NCBI RefSeq assembly: GCF_001939075.1
Contig: NZ_MPTA01000001.1
Span: forward strand, 372,001-436,000
DNA length: 64,000 nt
Direction: 5' to 3'
Source of the DNA: Paenisporosarcina indica
GTDB taxonomy: Bacteria > Bacillota > Bacilli > Bacillales_A > Planococcaceae
Made by a program: the position numbers and the translations under genes. Under the pieces are notes generated by a model, which was not told the DNA's origin, ran no database searches, and worked only from the letters and a program-made list of their open reading frames with translations. Positions 31,836 through 40,633 of the stretch are shown piece after piece (the first letter of the stretch is position 1; every line of letters begins with the position of its first letter).

Positions 31836-33782
31836 ATGCTCTTAGGTAAAAGAATTAGTGGACGATACAAAGTTCTTGAAATGATTGGCGGCGGGGGCAT
31901 GTCAAATGTATACCTCGCACATGACATGATTCTCGATCGAGACGTAGCAATAAAAGTATTACGTTACGATTTCTCTAACGAAGACGATCTACATCGCAGA
32001 TTCCAACGTGAAGCACTTTCGGCAACTAGTTTGACTCACCCAAACATCGTAAATATATTCGATGTAGGGGAAGACGGGGATTTGCACTATTTAGTGATGG
32101 AATATGTTGAAGGAAAAACACTGAAACATACGATTAATGATCATGCACCGTTGTCTCCCGAAGAGACAGTTGAAATCATGAAGCAGTTAACTTCTGCAAT
32201 CGCACATGCACACCAAAATCAAATTATTCACCGTGATATTAAACCGCAAAACATACTGATGGAAGGTAAACATCATGTTAAAATTACGGATTTTGGAATC
32301 GCTATGGCGCTATCCGCAACGTCTTTTACACAAACAAACTCAGTTTTGGGAACTGTCCATTATTTATCCCCTGAACAAGCCCGAGGTGGTACTGCCACTA
32401 AAATGTCGGACATATATGCACTAGGTATTGTGTTGTTCGAATTGCTTACTGGAAAACTTCCTTTCTCTGGAGAATCGGCTGTCTCGATTGCACTGAAACA
32501 TTTACAAACGGAAACACCTTCCGTTCGATCGATTATTCCTAGTATTCCACAGAGCCTGGAGAATGTTGTGATGAAAGCGACTGCGAAGGACCCAAGAAAT
32601 CGCTATCAGTCAGTGGAGGAAATGCAACAGGATCTGCAAAATGTTCTGTCGGCAGGACGTGCAAATGAACAAGCGTTTATGATTTTTGATGATGATGCAA
32701 CTAAAGCAATGCCAGTCATTAAAGAGGGAATTAGCTACGAGCAATTGGCTGAAACCAAAAAACTCCCAAAAGAATCCATTGCCCAGGTTCATTTACAAGA
32801 GGAAAAAAAGAAGAAGAAGAAATGGCCTTGGGTAGTTGGGATACTAACGGTGCTATTGCTGATTAGTTTATTTGTAATTATCGCCTTTCCGGGCATTTTT
32901 GGACCAAAACAAATAGAGATTCCAGACGTAGTCGATTTGCCGATTGATGAGGCAAAAGACAAAATAGAGGAATCAGGCTTTATGATAGGTGAAGAATCGG
33001 AAGAATCTTCTGAAGAAATTTTAGAGGGTCGAGTAATTCGCACTATTCCGAAATCCGGAAAAGTCCGTGATGAAGGAACTGAAATTAAGCTCTTTGTCTC
33101 GAGTGGGAAAGAGAGTATGGTGTTAGACAATTACGAAGGCAGAAACATTGATCAAGTGATGGATTTCTTGGCAACGCAAAACTTTAAATCGGTTAAGCCA
33201 ACTGAGAAGTTTTCAGATGAACCTGTTGGAACAATTCTTTCACAAACACCAAGTGGTGGGACTGACATCATTCCTGATGAAACAGATCTACAATTTGTCG
33301 TAAGTAAAGGTCAAAAACTGAATACTGTCATTGATTTGACCGAGTACAATGAAAAAACACTAAACGATTATGCGAAAACATCTGGATTTAATATTCGGAT
33401 CATCGGAGAAGAATTCGACAATACAGTGCAAGAAGGATTCGTCATTTCGCAATCTCCAGGTGCTGGAACGAAACTTTCACCAGGCAGCACAATTGATGTT
33501 GTATTATCTAAAGGGCAAGTTGATAAGCCGATTAAAACCTATTTCAAGACAGTCGAGATTCCTTATGAATTAGAAGACGCCAATATCGAACAGTTTGTTC
33601 AGATTTATATTGAGGACCGATCACATAAAGTCACTGAGCCTTTTGAAGAGTTTGTCATGACAGAATCAACATCTCGACAAATTAAGCTGGAAATTGAAGA
33701 AGGTCAAATAGGTGCGTTTCAAATTAGAGTAGACTCCAAGGTAATTGTGGACGAGACAGTTAAGTACGAGAATTTGAATTAG
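31836..33782 (+). CDS. prkC: PASTA-domain Ser/Thr protein kinase PrkC
   Basis: Membrane kinase that senses muropeptides and lipid II; in spore formers it can trigger germination. Cytoplasmic Hanks kinase: glycine loop GGGGMS (18-23), Lys40, HRD with Asp134, DFG with Asp152. Juxtamembrane linker ends in a lysine run; one TM helix at about 330-353. The outside has three PASTA repeats (about 357-565) and a C-terminal domain to 648. The length equals B. subtilis PrkC. Coupled to prpC. Confidence 0.97.
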   Translation: MLLGKRISGRYKVLEMIGGGGMSNVYLAHDMILDRDVAIKVLRYDFSNEDDLHRRFQREALSATSLTHPNIVNIFDVGEDGDLHYLVMEYVEGKTLKHTINDHAPLSPEETVEIMKQLTSAIAHAHQNQIIHRDIKPQNILMEGKHHVKITDFGIAMALSATSFTQTNSVLGTVHYLSPEQARGGTATKMSDIYALGIVLFELLTGKLPFSGESAVSIALKHLQTETPSVRSIIPSIPQSLENVVMKATAKDPRNRYQSVEEMQQDLQNVLSAGRANEQAFMIFDDDATKAMPVIKEGISYEQLAETKKLPKESIAQVHLQEEKKKKKKWPWVVGILTVLLLISLFVIIAFPGIFGPKQIEIPDVVDLPIDEAKDKIEESGFMIGEESEESSEEILEGRVIRTIPKSGKVRDEGTEIKLFVSSGKESMVLDNYEGRNIDQVMDFLATQNFKSVKPTEKFSDEPVGTILSQTPSGGTDIIPDETDLQFVVSKGQKLNTVIDLTEYNEKTLNDYAKTSGFNIRIIGEEFDNTVQEGFVISQSPGAGTKLSPGSTIDVVLSKGQVDKPIKTYFKTVEIPYELEDANIEQFVQIYIEDRSHKVTEPFEEFVMTESTSRQIKLEIEEGQIGAFQIRVDSKVIVDETVKYENLN

Positions 33783-33793
33783 GGAGGTATTCG

Positions 33794-34675
33794 ATGCCAA
33801 AAGGGCAAATACGTAAAGCACTTAGCGGCTTTTATTATGTTCAAGACGGTGAGAAATTTATTCAATGTAGAGGACGCGGTGTTTTTAGAAACCGAGGAAT
33901 CAGCCCGCTTGTAGGAGACTTTGTCGACTACGAAGTGGAAGGTGGATCAGATGGGACGATTACGGTGGTACATGAAAGAAAAAATGCATTAATACGCCCA
34001 CCAATTGCGAACATTGATCAAGCTTTGCTGGTGTTCTCATTAACTGAACCAGATTTCAATCCATTGCTGTTAGATCGTTTTCTTGTGGTATTGGAGTCTT
34101 TCCAAGTAGAGCCAATCATTTGTTTAACCAAAACAGATTTATTGTCTGAAGCACAGTTAGCAAAGATCCAACCCTTTTTAGATGATTACCAAGAAATTGG
34201 TTATCAAATGATTGAAACTTACAAAGATGACGGTGATTTAGTCGGTAAGCTTTCCCCACTATTGGAAGATAAGATTAGCGTTCTTGCCGGTCAATCTGGC
34301 GTAGGAAAATCGACGATGCTCAATACCGTATTGCCTGCATTAAACTTGAAAACCGGGGTAATATCAGAAGCACTAGGTCGTGGAAAACATACCACTCGAC
34401 ATGTTGAACTTGTTGAAGTATGCGGCGGTTTATTAGCCGATACACCGGGTTTCAGTTCTTTTGATTTTGATGAAATCGAAAAAGAAGAACTATCAGAGTG
34501 TTTTCCTGAATTTCGTGAAGCCTCAAAGCGTTGTAAGTTTAGAGAATGTTTACACATTAGCGAACCGAAATGTGCGGTCCTCGCTGATGTCGAATCAGGT
34601 AAAATCAAGGGGTATCGCTACAAGCATTATGTGAAGTTTTTAGAAGAAATTAATGACCGAAAGCCGAGGTACTGA
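33794..34675 (+). CDS. rsgA: Ribosome small-subunit biogenesis GTPase RsgA
   Basis: Circularly permuted GTPase acting in late 30S maturation. An N-terminal OB domain precedes G4 (CLTKTDL), then G1 GQSGVGKST (166-174) and G3 DTPGFSSF. The C-terminal zinc domain has CKFRECLH and a further Cys. 293 aa. Eleven bases after prkC, behind GGGAGG. Confidence 0.96.
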   Translation: MPKGQIRKALSGFYYVQDGEKFIQCRGRGVFRNRGISPLVGDFVDYEVEGGSDGTITVVHERKNALIRPPIANIDQALLVFSLTEPDFNPLLLDRFLVVLESFQVEPIICLTKTDLLSEAQLAKIQPFLDDYQEIGYQMIETYKDDGDLVGKLSPLLEDKISVLAGQSGVGKSTMLNTVLPALNLKTGVISEALGRGKHTTRHVELVEVCGGLLADTPGFSSFDFDEIEKEELSECFPEFREASKRCKFRECLHISEPKCAVLADVESGKIKGYRYKHYVKFLEEINDRKPRY

Positions 34676-34676
34676 C

Positions 34677-35345
34677 ATGATTAAAATTGCTCCATCTATT
34701 TTAGCTGCCAATTTTTCTAAACTGGCTGAAGAAGTACGAGAGGTCGAACAAGCTGGTGCTGAATTAATTCATATTGATGTGATGGACGGACATTTTGTAC
34801 CAAATATCACAATGGGACCGATTGTAGTCGAAGCGTTACGTCCTGTAACGAATCTCCCTCTAGATGTCCATTTAATGATTGAACAGCCAGATCAGTATAT
34901 AGAGTCGTTTGCAAATGCTGGAGCTGACTACATTACGGTTCACGTGGAAGCATGTCCACATCTTCATCGCACCATTCAATTGATCCGTTCATTTGGGGTG
35001 AAACCAGGAGTTGTATTAAATCCCCATACACCGATAGAATCCATCCAACATGTTCTAGAAGACATTGACATGGTGTTGTTTATGACGGTTAATCCAGGGT
35101 TCGGTGGACAAAAATTCATTCATTCTGTTGTTCCGAAAGTGAAACAGCTTTCAACGATTATTAAAGCAAAAGGCTTGAATATTGAAATTGAAATCGATGG
35201 TGGCATTAATGCAGAAACCATTATACCTTGTGCAGAAGCGGGAGCAACCATTTTCGTGGCAGGATCAGCGATTTTTAACCAAAATGATCGTTCTAAAGCT
35301 CTGCAAGATATTAAAGAAGCGGGCGAACGAGCGATACGAGGATGA
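34677..35345 (+). CDS. rpe: Ribulose-phosphate 3-epimerase
   Basis: Interconverts ribulose-5- and xylulose-5-phosphate. TIM barrel with metal ligands in HIDVMDGHFVPN, DVHLMI, and EIDGGIN near the end. 222 aa. Start ATG 34677 immediately follows the rsgA stop; the longer in-frame reading lies within rsgA. ATGA overlap with thiN. Confidence 0.96.
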   Translation: MIKIAPSILAANFSKLAEEVREVEQAGAELIHIDVMDGHFVPNITMGPIVVEALRPVTNLPLDVHLMIEQPDQYIESFANAGADYITVHVEACPHLHRTIQLIRSFGVKPGVVLNPHTPIESIQHVLEDIDMVLFMTVNPGFGGQKFIHSVVPKVKQLSTIIKAKGLNIEIEIDGGINAETIIPCAEAGATIFVAGSAIFNQNDRSKALQDIKEAGERAIRG

Positions 35346-35998
35346 GTACAGTTGTCATTTGTGGTGGTGGCCCAATTTCAGAAGTTGCGAACCTCGAGCC
35401 TTACAAATCAAATGGTGATGTTGTCTTTATTGGGGCTGATAAAGGTTCTATGCATTTACTAGACCTTGGAATAATTCCAGATATTGCAGTGGGTGATTTT
35501 GACTCGTTGTCTGCAGAAGAATTTTCGGTTTTATTGAAGCAAGTGCCAGTTGTGAATGTTGCTCCTGCAGAAAAAGACGAGACTGATACAGATTTAGCAC
35601 TCAGTCAAGCAGTTGATTACCATCCACAGCATATCCTTCTTACTGGTGTTACTGGCAGACGATTAGATCATTATATGGCTGTACTTAACAGTCTTTATAG
35701 ATTTCAAAAGGACAATCCAGACATTCAATTCAAGATCATGAATAAATGGAATGAAATGCTGTTACTTTCACCGGGAATAACCGTTTTGCCCAAACATGAA
35801 CACTTTCCTTTCGTGTCATTCTTCGCCTTACAAGGAACGATTGAACAAGTAACCTTAATGGGTATGAAATACAATGTAGACCATGAAACAATCGAAATTG
35901 GTAACTCGCGCTTTACAAGTAACGAAGTATTAAGTGAACAAGGGTCTATCTCCTTTTCGTCTGGCATATGTTTATTAGTACGTAGCTCAGATCAATAA
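35342..35998 (+). CDS. thiN: Thiamine pyrophosphokinase
   Basis: Makes thiamine diphosphate from thiamine. Family motifs are ICGGGP near the start, GADKGS, the phosphate-binding GDFDSL, EKDETDTDLAL, and GVTGRRLDH. 218 aa. It follows rpe as in Bacillus; spoVM starts 14 bases after its stop. Confidence 0.95.
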   Translation: MSTVVICGGGPISEVANLEPYKSNGDVVFIGADKGSMHLLDLGIIPDIAVGDFDSLSAEEFSVLLKQVPVVNVAPAEKDETDTDLALSQAVDYHPQHILLTGVTGRRLDHYMAVLNSLYRFQKDNPDIQFKIMNKWNEMLLLSPGITVLPKHEHFPFVSFFALQGTIEQVTLMGMKYNVDHETIEIGNSRFTSNEVLSEQGSISFSSGICLLVRSSDQ

Positions 35999-36012
35999 GA
36001 AAGGGTGAAGGC

Positions 36013-36135
36013 ATGAGAGTATATACGTTTAGATTACCAAAAATGGTAAGTGGGTTTGCAAGATTTTGTATTGGGTTGGTTTCTAAAGAAGGAAAATCGA
36101 ACAAAAGGAACGGGAACGAAAAAATGCCAGACTGA
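36013..36135 (+). CDS. spoVM: Stage V sporulation protein M, long form
   Basis: Tiny amphipathic peptide that marks the forespore membrane by its positive curvature and anchors the SpoIVA coat basement. Forty codons from ATG 36013, ribosome site AAGGGTGAAGG. The N-terminal 26 residues align with B. subtilis SpoVM (MKFYTIKLPKFLGG...): MRVYTFRLPKMVSG, with the helix-breaking Pro9 and Arg17 kept. A Lys/Asn-rich tail of about 14 residues extends past the usual 26. Position between thiN and rpmB is the standard one. Its stop codon lies inside a terminator palindrome. Confidence 0.9.
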   Translation: MRVYTFRLPKMVSGFARFCIGLVSKEGKSNKRNGNEKMPD

Positions 36136-36154
36136 CAATTGTCAGTCTGGCATT
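36123..36154. terminator. Perfect 32-base palindrome: terminator between spoVM and rpmB
   Basis: The sequence is identical to its own reverse complement, centred on TGACAATTGTCA. On the minus strand it is followed by a T run (TTTTTTCG), so it terminates rpmB; on the plus strand the tail ATTACTTATG is weaker. It covers the last four spoVM codons and the stop. Confidence 0.88.
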
Positions 36155-36171
36155 ACTTATGAGCACGAGAA

Positions 36172-36360
36172 TTAAACGCGCTCAACTTTTCCTGATTTCA
36201 ATGCTCGCGCAGAAACCCAAACACGTTTTGGAGAACCGTTTACAAGAATACGAACTTTTTGTAGGTTTGCTCCCCAAGTACGTTTTGTTGAGTTCATTGC
36301 GTGAGAACGAGCGTTACCAGCACGAGCTTTACGCCCTGAAATTACACATACTTTTGGCAT
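36172..36360 (-). CDS. rpmB: 50S ribosomal protein L28
   Basis: 62 residues, [23 protein letters not shown]..., matching L28 with a single N-terminal cysteine rather than the four-Cys zinc form. Opposite in direction to its neighbours, as in Bacillus. GAGGAGG ribosome site directly upstream. Confidence 0.97.
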   Translation of the reverse strand: MPKVCVISGRKARAGNARSHAMNSTKRTWGANLQKVRILVNGSPKRVWVSARALKSGKVERV

Positions 36361-36422
36361 ACTATTTCCTCCTCAAAAAGAAGCTGAAAGAATTTTTTCA
36401 GTTCGATATTTCATACTTTAAT

Positions 36423-36451
36423 AATTTAACACATAGCAGGTCTCATTGCAA
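36423..36451 (-). promoter_or_regulatory. Probable sigma-A promoter of rpmB
   Basis: On the minus strand TTGCAA (36451-36446), 17 bases, TAAATT (36428-36423), leaving a 5' leader of about 55 bases. Confidence 0.55.
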
Positions 36452-36585
36452 TACCAATTCAATCCTCTTTCAAGATAAAAGCCTTTACAGACAAATATGA
36501 TGAATGTTAACGTATTCTTTTAATCCTGCTAATTGTATAGTACAATAAAGGGTAGTCAAAAAGGACTTACAAGGAGGCATTCACT

Positions 36586-36948
36586 ATGTCAATTGAATTG
36601 AAAAATGAATTTGGTCAAATAGATATTTCAAATGATGTCGTTGCCCAAATTGCAGGTGGAGCGGCGATTGAATGTTATGGAATAGTTGGAATGGCATCTA
36701 AACATCAAATTCGAGATGGACTAACTGATATTTTACGTAAAGAAAATTTCGCTCGAGGTGTACTCGTACGCCAACAAGGTGAGGATCTACACATAGATAT
36801 GTACATAATTATTAGCTATGGTACAAAAGTTTCGGAAGTGGCTTATCAAGTTCAATCAAAAGTGAAATACACTCTAAATAAAACACTAGGACTTGCAGTT
36901 AAATCAGTAAATATATATGTTCAAGGAGTTCGTGTTACGAACCCATAA
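36586..36948 (+). CDS. yloU: Asp23/Gls24 family envelope stress response protein (YloU)
   Basis: 120-residue DUF322 protein: ISNDVVAQIAGGAAIECYGIVGM and the closing VKSVNIYVQGVRV are family hallmarks. Function is not firmly established; in B. subtilis it precedes yloV/fakA, as here with a 16-base gap. Ribosome site AAGGAGG. A TACAAT-like -10 with a poor -35 lies at 36541. Confidence 0.92.
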   Translation: MSIELKNEFGQIDISNDVVAQIAGGAAIECYGIVGMASKHQIRDGLTDILRKENFARGVLVRQQGEDLHIDMYIIISYGTKVSEVAYQVQSKVKYTLNKTLGLAVKSVNIYVQGVRVTNP

Positions 36949-36964
36949 GAGGAGGAAGTAGGAT

Positions 36965-38632
36965 ATGAAGTCTTTAGACGGAATTCAATTTGCAGAAATG
37001 GTGAAGATGGGTGCCCATCATCTCTTTCAGAATGCAGATTATGTGGATGCGCTAAATGTCTTTCCTGTTCCCGATGGTGACACAGGGACGAACATGAACT
37101 TGTCGATGTCTTCTGGTGCAAAAGAAACAGAAGCAAACGCAGTTGCTCATATTGGAAAAACAGCACAAGCACTTTCAAAAGGATTATTAATGGGGGCACG
37201 TGGAAACTCTGGCGTTATTTTGTCTCAACTTTTCCGTGGATTCGGGAAAGACATTGAAACTAAATCCACATTGACAGCGAAAGAGTTCGCGCATGCATTA
37301 CAATACGGTGTTGATATGGCTTATAAAGCGGTGATGAAGCCGGTCGAAGGCACAATTCTTACTGTTGCGAAAGACTCAGCCAAAAAAGCTGTGGAAATCG
37401 CAGAAAACCAAAATGATGTCATTATCGTCATGGAAGAATTGCTTAAAGAAGCAAAAGCCTCACTGGCTCGTACACCAGATTTACTACCGGTCCTAAAAGA
37501 AGTGGGAGTGGTAGATTCTGGCGGACAAGGACTTGTGTTCGTTTACGAAGGGTTTATCGCTTCGATGAAAGGTGAGAAACTACCCGAAAAGACAGCTGCT
37601 TATTCAATGGATGATTTAGTCAATGCTGAACACCATACGAATGTTCAAGGGTTTATGGATACTTCTGATATCGAATTTGGCTATTGTACAGAATTCATGG
37701 TAAAGTTTTTGCCGGAGAAATTAGCTGAGAATCCATTCAATGAAACGGACTTCCGTGAAGGATTAAGTCAATTTGGAGATTCATTACTTGTTATTTCAGA
37801 TGACGAAATTGCCAAGGTACATATTCACTCAGAACAACCAGGTGAATGTTTAGGATATGGACAAAAATTCGGGGATCTGATCAAAATAAAAATTGAAAAC
37901 ATGCGTCAGCAACATGCTGAAATTGTTGGAGACGGTTATAAAAAAGCTGCTCCAACGCCTGCTCCTGCCAAAAAACACCCATATGCAGTTGTAACAGTTG
38001 CAATGGGCGAAGGAATTTCAGCACTACTTAAAAGTGTTGGAGCCAGTGCGGTAATAGAGGGTGGGCAAACCATGAACCCATCGACAGAAGATATCGTTAA
38101 GGCGATTGAGTCTGTTGGAGCTGAAAAAGTGCTTATTTTACCAAACAATAAAAACATTATCATGGCAGCTGAACAAGCCGCAGAAGTAATGGGAATTGAA
38201 GCAGCTGTGGTACCAACGAAAACTGTACCTCAAGGTATGGCGGCGATTTTGGCATTTAACCCTGAAGCTTCAGTGGAAGACAACAAAGTCAATATGACAA
38301 AGGCTTTTGCCCATGTGAAAACAGGACAAGTAACGTATGCAGTTCGTGATACATCAATTGACGGTGTCGAAATTCAAAAAGACGACTTCATGGCAATAGC
38401 TGAAGGTAAGATTATTCTGGCAACAACCTCACTTGACGAAGTTGCAAAATCATTAATCAATGAATTAGTTGACGAAGATTCAGAAATTATTACGCTAATA
38501 TTCGGACAAGATGTAACTGAATCAGATGCAAATGAACTTGCTGCATTTGTTGAAGAAAACTACAGCCATGCTGATGTAGAAGTCTATAATGGAAAACAAC
38601 CGTTGTATCCATACATCATCTCAGTAGAATAA
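36965..38632 (+). CDS. fakA: Fatty acid kinase catalytic protein FakA (YloV, DAK2 domain)
   Basis: Phosphorylates exogenous fatty acids presented by a FakB/DegV carrier, feeding the PlsX/PlsY pathway; plsX lies about 4.7 kb downstream. The N-terminal DhaL-type kinase domain (about 10-200) has the metal-binding FPVPDGDTGTNMN and the ARGNSGVILSQL segment. A middle domain and a C-terminal DegV-like FakB-binding region follow. An Ala/Pro-rich linker (KKAAPTPAPAKKHP) lies near residue 325. 555 aa. Confidence 0.94.
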   Translation: MKSLDGIQFAEMVKMGAHHLFQNADYVDALNVFPVPDGDTGTNMNLSMSSGAKETEANAVAHIGKTAQALSKGLLMGARGNSGVILSQLFRGFGKDIETKSTLTAKEFAHALQYGVDMAYKAVMKPVEGTILTVAKDSAKKAVEIAENQNDVIIVMEELLKEAKASLARTPDLLPVLKEVGVVDSGGQGLVFVYEGFIASMKGEKLPEKTAAYSMDDLVNAEHHTNVQGFMDTSDIEFGYCTEFMVKFLPEKLAENPFNETDFREGLSQFGDSLLVISDDEIAKVHIHSEQPGECLGYGQKFGDLIKIKIENMRQQHAEIVGDGYKKAAPTPAPAKKHPYAVVTVAMGEGISALLKSVGASAVIEGGQTMNPSTEDIVKAIESVGAEKVLILPNNKNIIMAAEQAAEVMGIEAAVVPTKTVPQGMAAILAFNPEASVEDNKVNMTKAFAHVKTGQVTYAVRDTSIDGVEIQKDDFMAIAEGKIILATTSLDEVAKSLINELVDEDSEIITLIFGQDVTESDANELAAFVEENYSHADVEVYNGKQPLYPYIISVE

Positions 38633-38640
38633 GAAAAAAA

Positions 38641-38672
38641 CAGTGAATCGTTACGATTCACTGTTTTTTTTA
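38641..38672 (+). terminator. Terminator after fakA
   Basis: CAGTGAATCG/CGATTCACTG with a two-base TTA-like loop and eight T. Confidence 0.92.
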
Positions 38673-38717
38673 GAAAGAGTAATGAAAGCGAATTCATTGT
38701 TACCCATTACTTTTGTA

Positions 38718-38985
38718 AACTATGTTATATTTCATTTTGGTTATTACTTATTAATGGATATGGCGCAAAACTGCGGAGTAACAAAATCCACTTCTGTTTC
38801 TGTATCGCTAAACTAGCTACGAAACATGAAAGTGCGTTGCATCACTAGGCTGCGGGATAGCGTGGCAGTTGAGACCCCGCAAGAACTCAATGGAACGAAG
38901 TCTAAAAGCACCACATCTTGTGGCAAAGCCTTCGTGACCAACATCCTGTTTTCCCAAGTAGTTTTGTGAAATAACAGCAGTTGGA
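38718..38985. repeat. Degenerate interspersed repeat region before sdaAB
   Basis: The 429-base fakA-sdaAB gap has no ORF. Bases 38718-38790 resemble the left half of the element at 3445-3547 (shared TATGTTATATTT and GATATGGnG...AACnGCGGAG). The core at about 38850-38885, CTGCGGGATAGCG...GTTGAGACCCCGC, resembles a repeat I recall from many Bacillales genomes; that is recollection, not a search. A TATAAT at 39020-39025 with a weak -35 probably serves sdaAB. Confidence 0.5.
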
Positions 38986-39061
38986 TATATCATTGTCTTT
39001 GTTTAAAGCTAGTGAGTGTTATAATATATAGAAAGAAATTTGAATCAAAGGGGTTATCAAA

Positions 39062-39724
39062 ATGAAGTTCAAATCAGTTTTTGATATTATTGGTCCAGTA
39101 ATGATTGGACCTTCATCATCACATACAGCAGGTGCAGCAAGAATTGGTCTTGTCACACGTGAATTATTTGGAAGACAACCAAAGTGGGCGAAAGTCTATT
39201 TGTATGGATCATTTGCTGAAACATACAAAGGTCATGGTACAGATATCGCGATTATTGGTGGTTTACTTGGTTTTGATACATTTGATGAACGAATCAAAAC
39301 TTCTTTTGAACTCGCGAAGGAAGCGAGCATGACATATGAATTTATTCCCGAAAACGGTCACACGGAACATCCCAACACGGCTAGACTCGTAATTGGTGAC
39401 GATGCAGGAGAAATGGAACTTATTGGCGTTTCTATCGGCGGCGGGAAAATTGAAATCAGTGAATTAAATGGATTCCCTCTGCGATTATCAGGGAATCATT
39501 CTGCTATATTAGTTGTTCACGATGATATGCCAGGTAGCATAGCCAAAGTCGCAACCTGTCTAGCGGAACAAAACATTAATATTGGGCATATGGAAGTATC
39601 TCGAAAAGAACAAGGCCAAATGGCTTTAATGGTAATCGAGGTTGATCAACCGATTGAAGATCAAGTTATAAAAGAAATCGCGATGTTGCCATATATTACA
39701 CAAGTAACCAAAATAGCAGATTGA
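39062..39724 (+). CDS. sdaAB: L-serine dehydratase, beta subunit
   Basis: Partner of SdaAA in the iron-sulfur L-serine deaminase that makes pyruvate and ammonia. It contains IGPSSSHTAGAARI near the N-terminus and a C-terminal ACT domain (about 148-220, SAILVVHDDMPGSIAKVA). 220 aa. Twelve bases precede sdaAA. Confidence 0.95.
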   Translation: MKFKSVFDIIGPVMIGPSSSHTAGAARIGLVTRELFGRQPKWAKVYLYGSFAETYKGHGTDIAIIGGLLGFDTFDERIKTSFELAKEASMTYEFIPENGHTEHPNTARLVIGDDAGEMELIGVSIGGGKIEISELNGFPLRLSGNHSAILVVHDDMPGSIAKVATCLAEQNINIGHMEVSRKEQGQMALMVIEVDQPIEDQVIKEIAMLPYITQVTKIAD

Positions 39725-39736
39725 GGAGGTATTAAT

Positions 39737-40633
39737 ATGAAAGTATTATTTCGTAATGTAAAAGAACTAGTAGAATTAGCTTCTACTGAAAATAAATTGA
39801 TTTCTGAGTTGATGATTGAACAAGAAATGTTAGTTACTAGAAGAACGCGTGAAGATATAATGAATCAAATGGATAGAAACTTAACTGTAATGGAACAAGC
39901 TGTAGAAAAGGGGTTGAAAGGTGTTCATTCAACATCTGGTTTAACAGGTGGAGATGCTGTACTTCTTCAAGATTACATGAAAAAAGGCAACACACTTTCA
40001 GGGAACCTTTTAATTGATGCAGTCAGTAAAGCGGTTGCAACGAATGAAGTAAACGCAGCGATGGGAACAATCTGTGCAACGCCAACTGCCGGTTCTGCTG
40101 GTGTTGTGCCAGGAACATTATTTGCTGTTCAAAATCAACTTCATCCAACACGTGAACAAATGATTCGCTATTTATTTACATCTGGTGCATTTGGGTTTGT
40201 AGTAGCAAACAATGCGTCGATTTCAGGTGCTGCAGGTGGATGCCAAGCTGAAGTTGGTTCTGCTGCTGCAATGGCTGCAGCTGCCATTGTTGAAATGGCT
40301 GGAGGTACTCCTCAGCAAAGTTCGGAGGCATTTGCCATCACCATGAAGAATATGCTTGGACTTGTCTGTGACCCTGTTGCTGGATTAGTAGAAGTACCTT
40401 GCGTGAAACGAAATGCAATGGGTGCTGCAAATGCATTAGTAGCTGCAGATATGGCATTGGCAGGTGTAACGAGTCGTATTCCATGTGACGAAGTGATTGA
40501 TGCGATGTTCAAAATTGGCCAATCCATGCCAACAGCTTTGAAAGAAACCGCACAGGGTGGATTAGCGGCGACGCCAACAGGAAGAGCACTAGCAGAGAGA
40601 ATTTTTGGTGCTGACTTTGTAAAAGGTGTCTAA
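39737..40633 (+). CDS. sdaAA: L-serine dehydratase, alpha subunit
   Basis: Catalytic 4Fe-4S subunit. Cluster cysteines are in GTICATPTAGSAGVVPG, GLVCDPVAGLVEVPC. A Gly/Ala-rich stretch ASISGAAGGCQAEVGSA is typical. 298 aa. The end overlaps the recG start by eight bases. Confidence 0.95.
   Translation: MKVLFRNVKELVELASTENKLISELMIEQEMLVTRRTREDIMNQMDRNLTVMEQAVEKGLKGVHSTSGLTGGDAVLLQDYMKKGNTLSGNLLIDAVSKAVATNEVNAAMGTICATPTAGSAGVVPGTLFAVQNQLHPTREQMIRYLFTSGAFGFVVANNASISGAAGGCQAEVGSAAAMAAAAIVEMAGGTPQQSSEAFAITMKNMLGLVCDPVAGLVEVPCVKRNAMGAANALVAADMALAGVTSRIPCDEVIDAMFKIGQSMPTALKETAQGGLAATPTGRALAERIFGADFVKGV

Noticed and set aside
36159-36500. 113-residue plus-strand ORF
   Set aside because: Antisense to rpmB and its promoter region.
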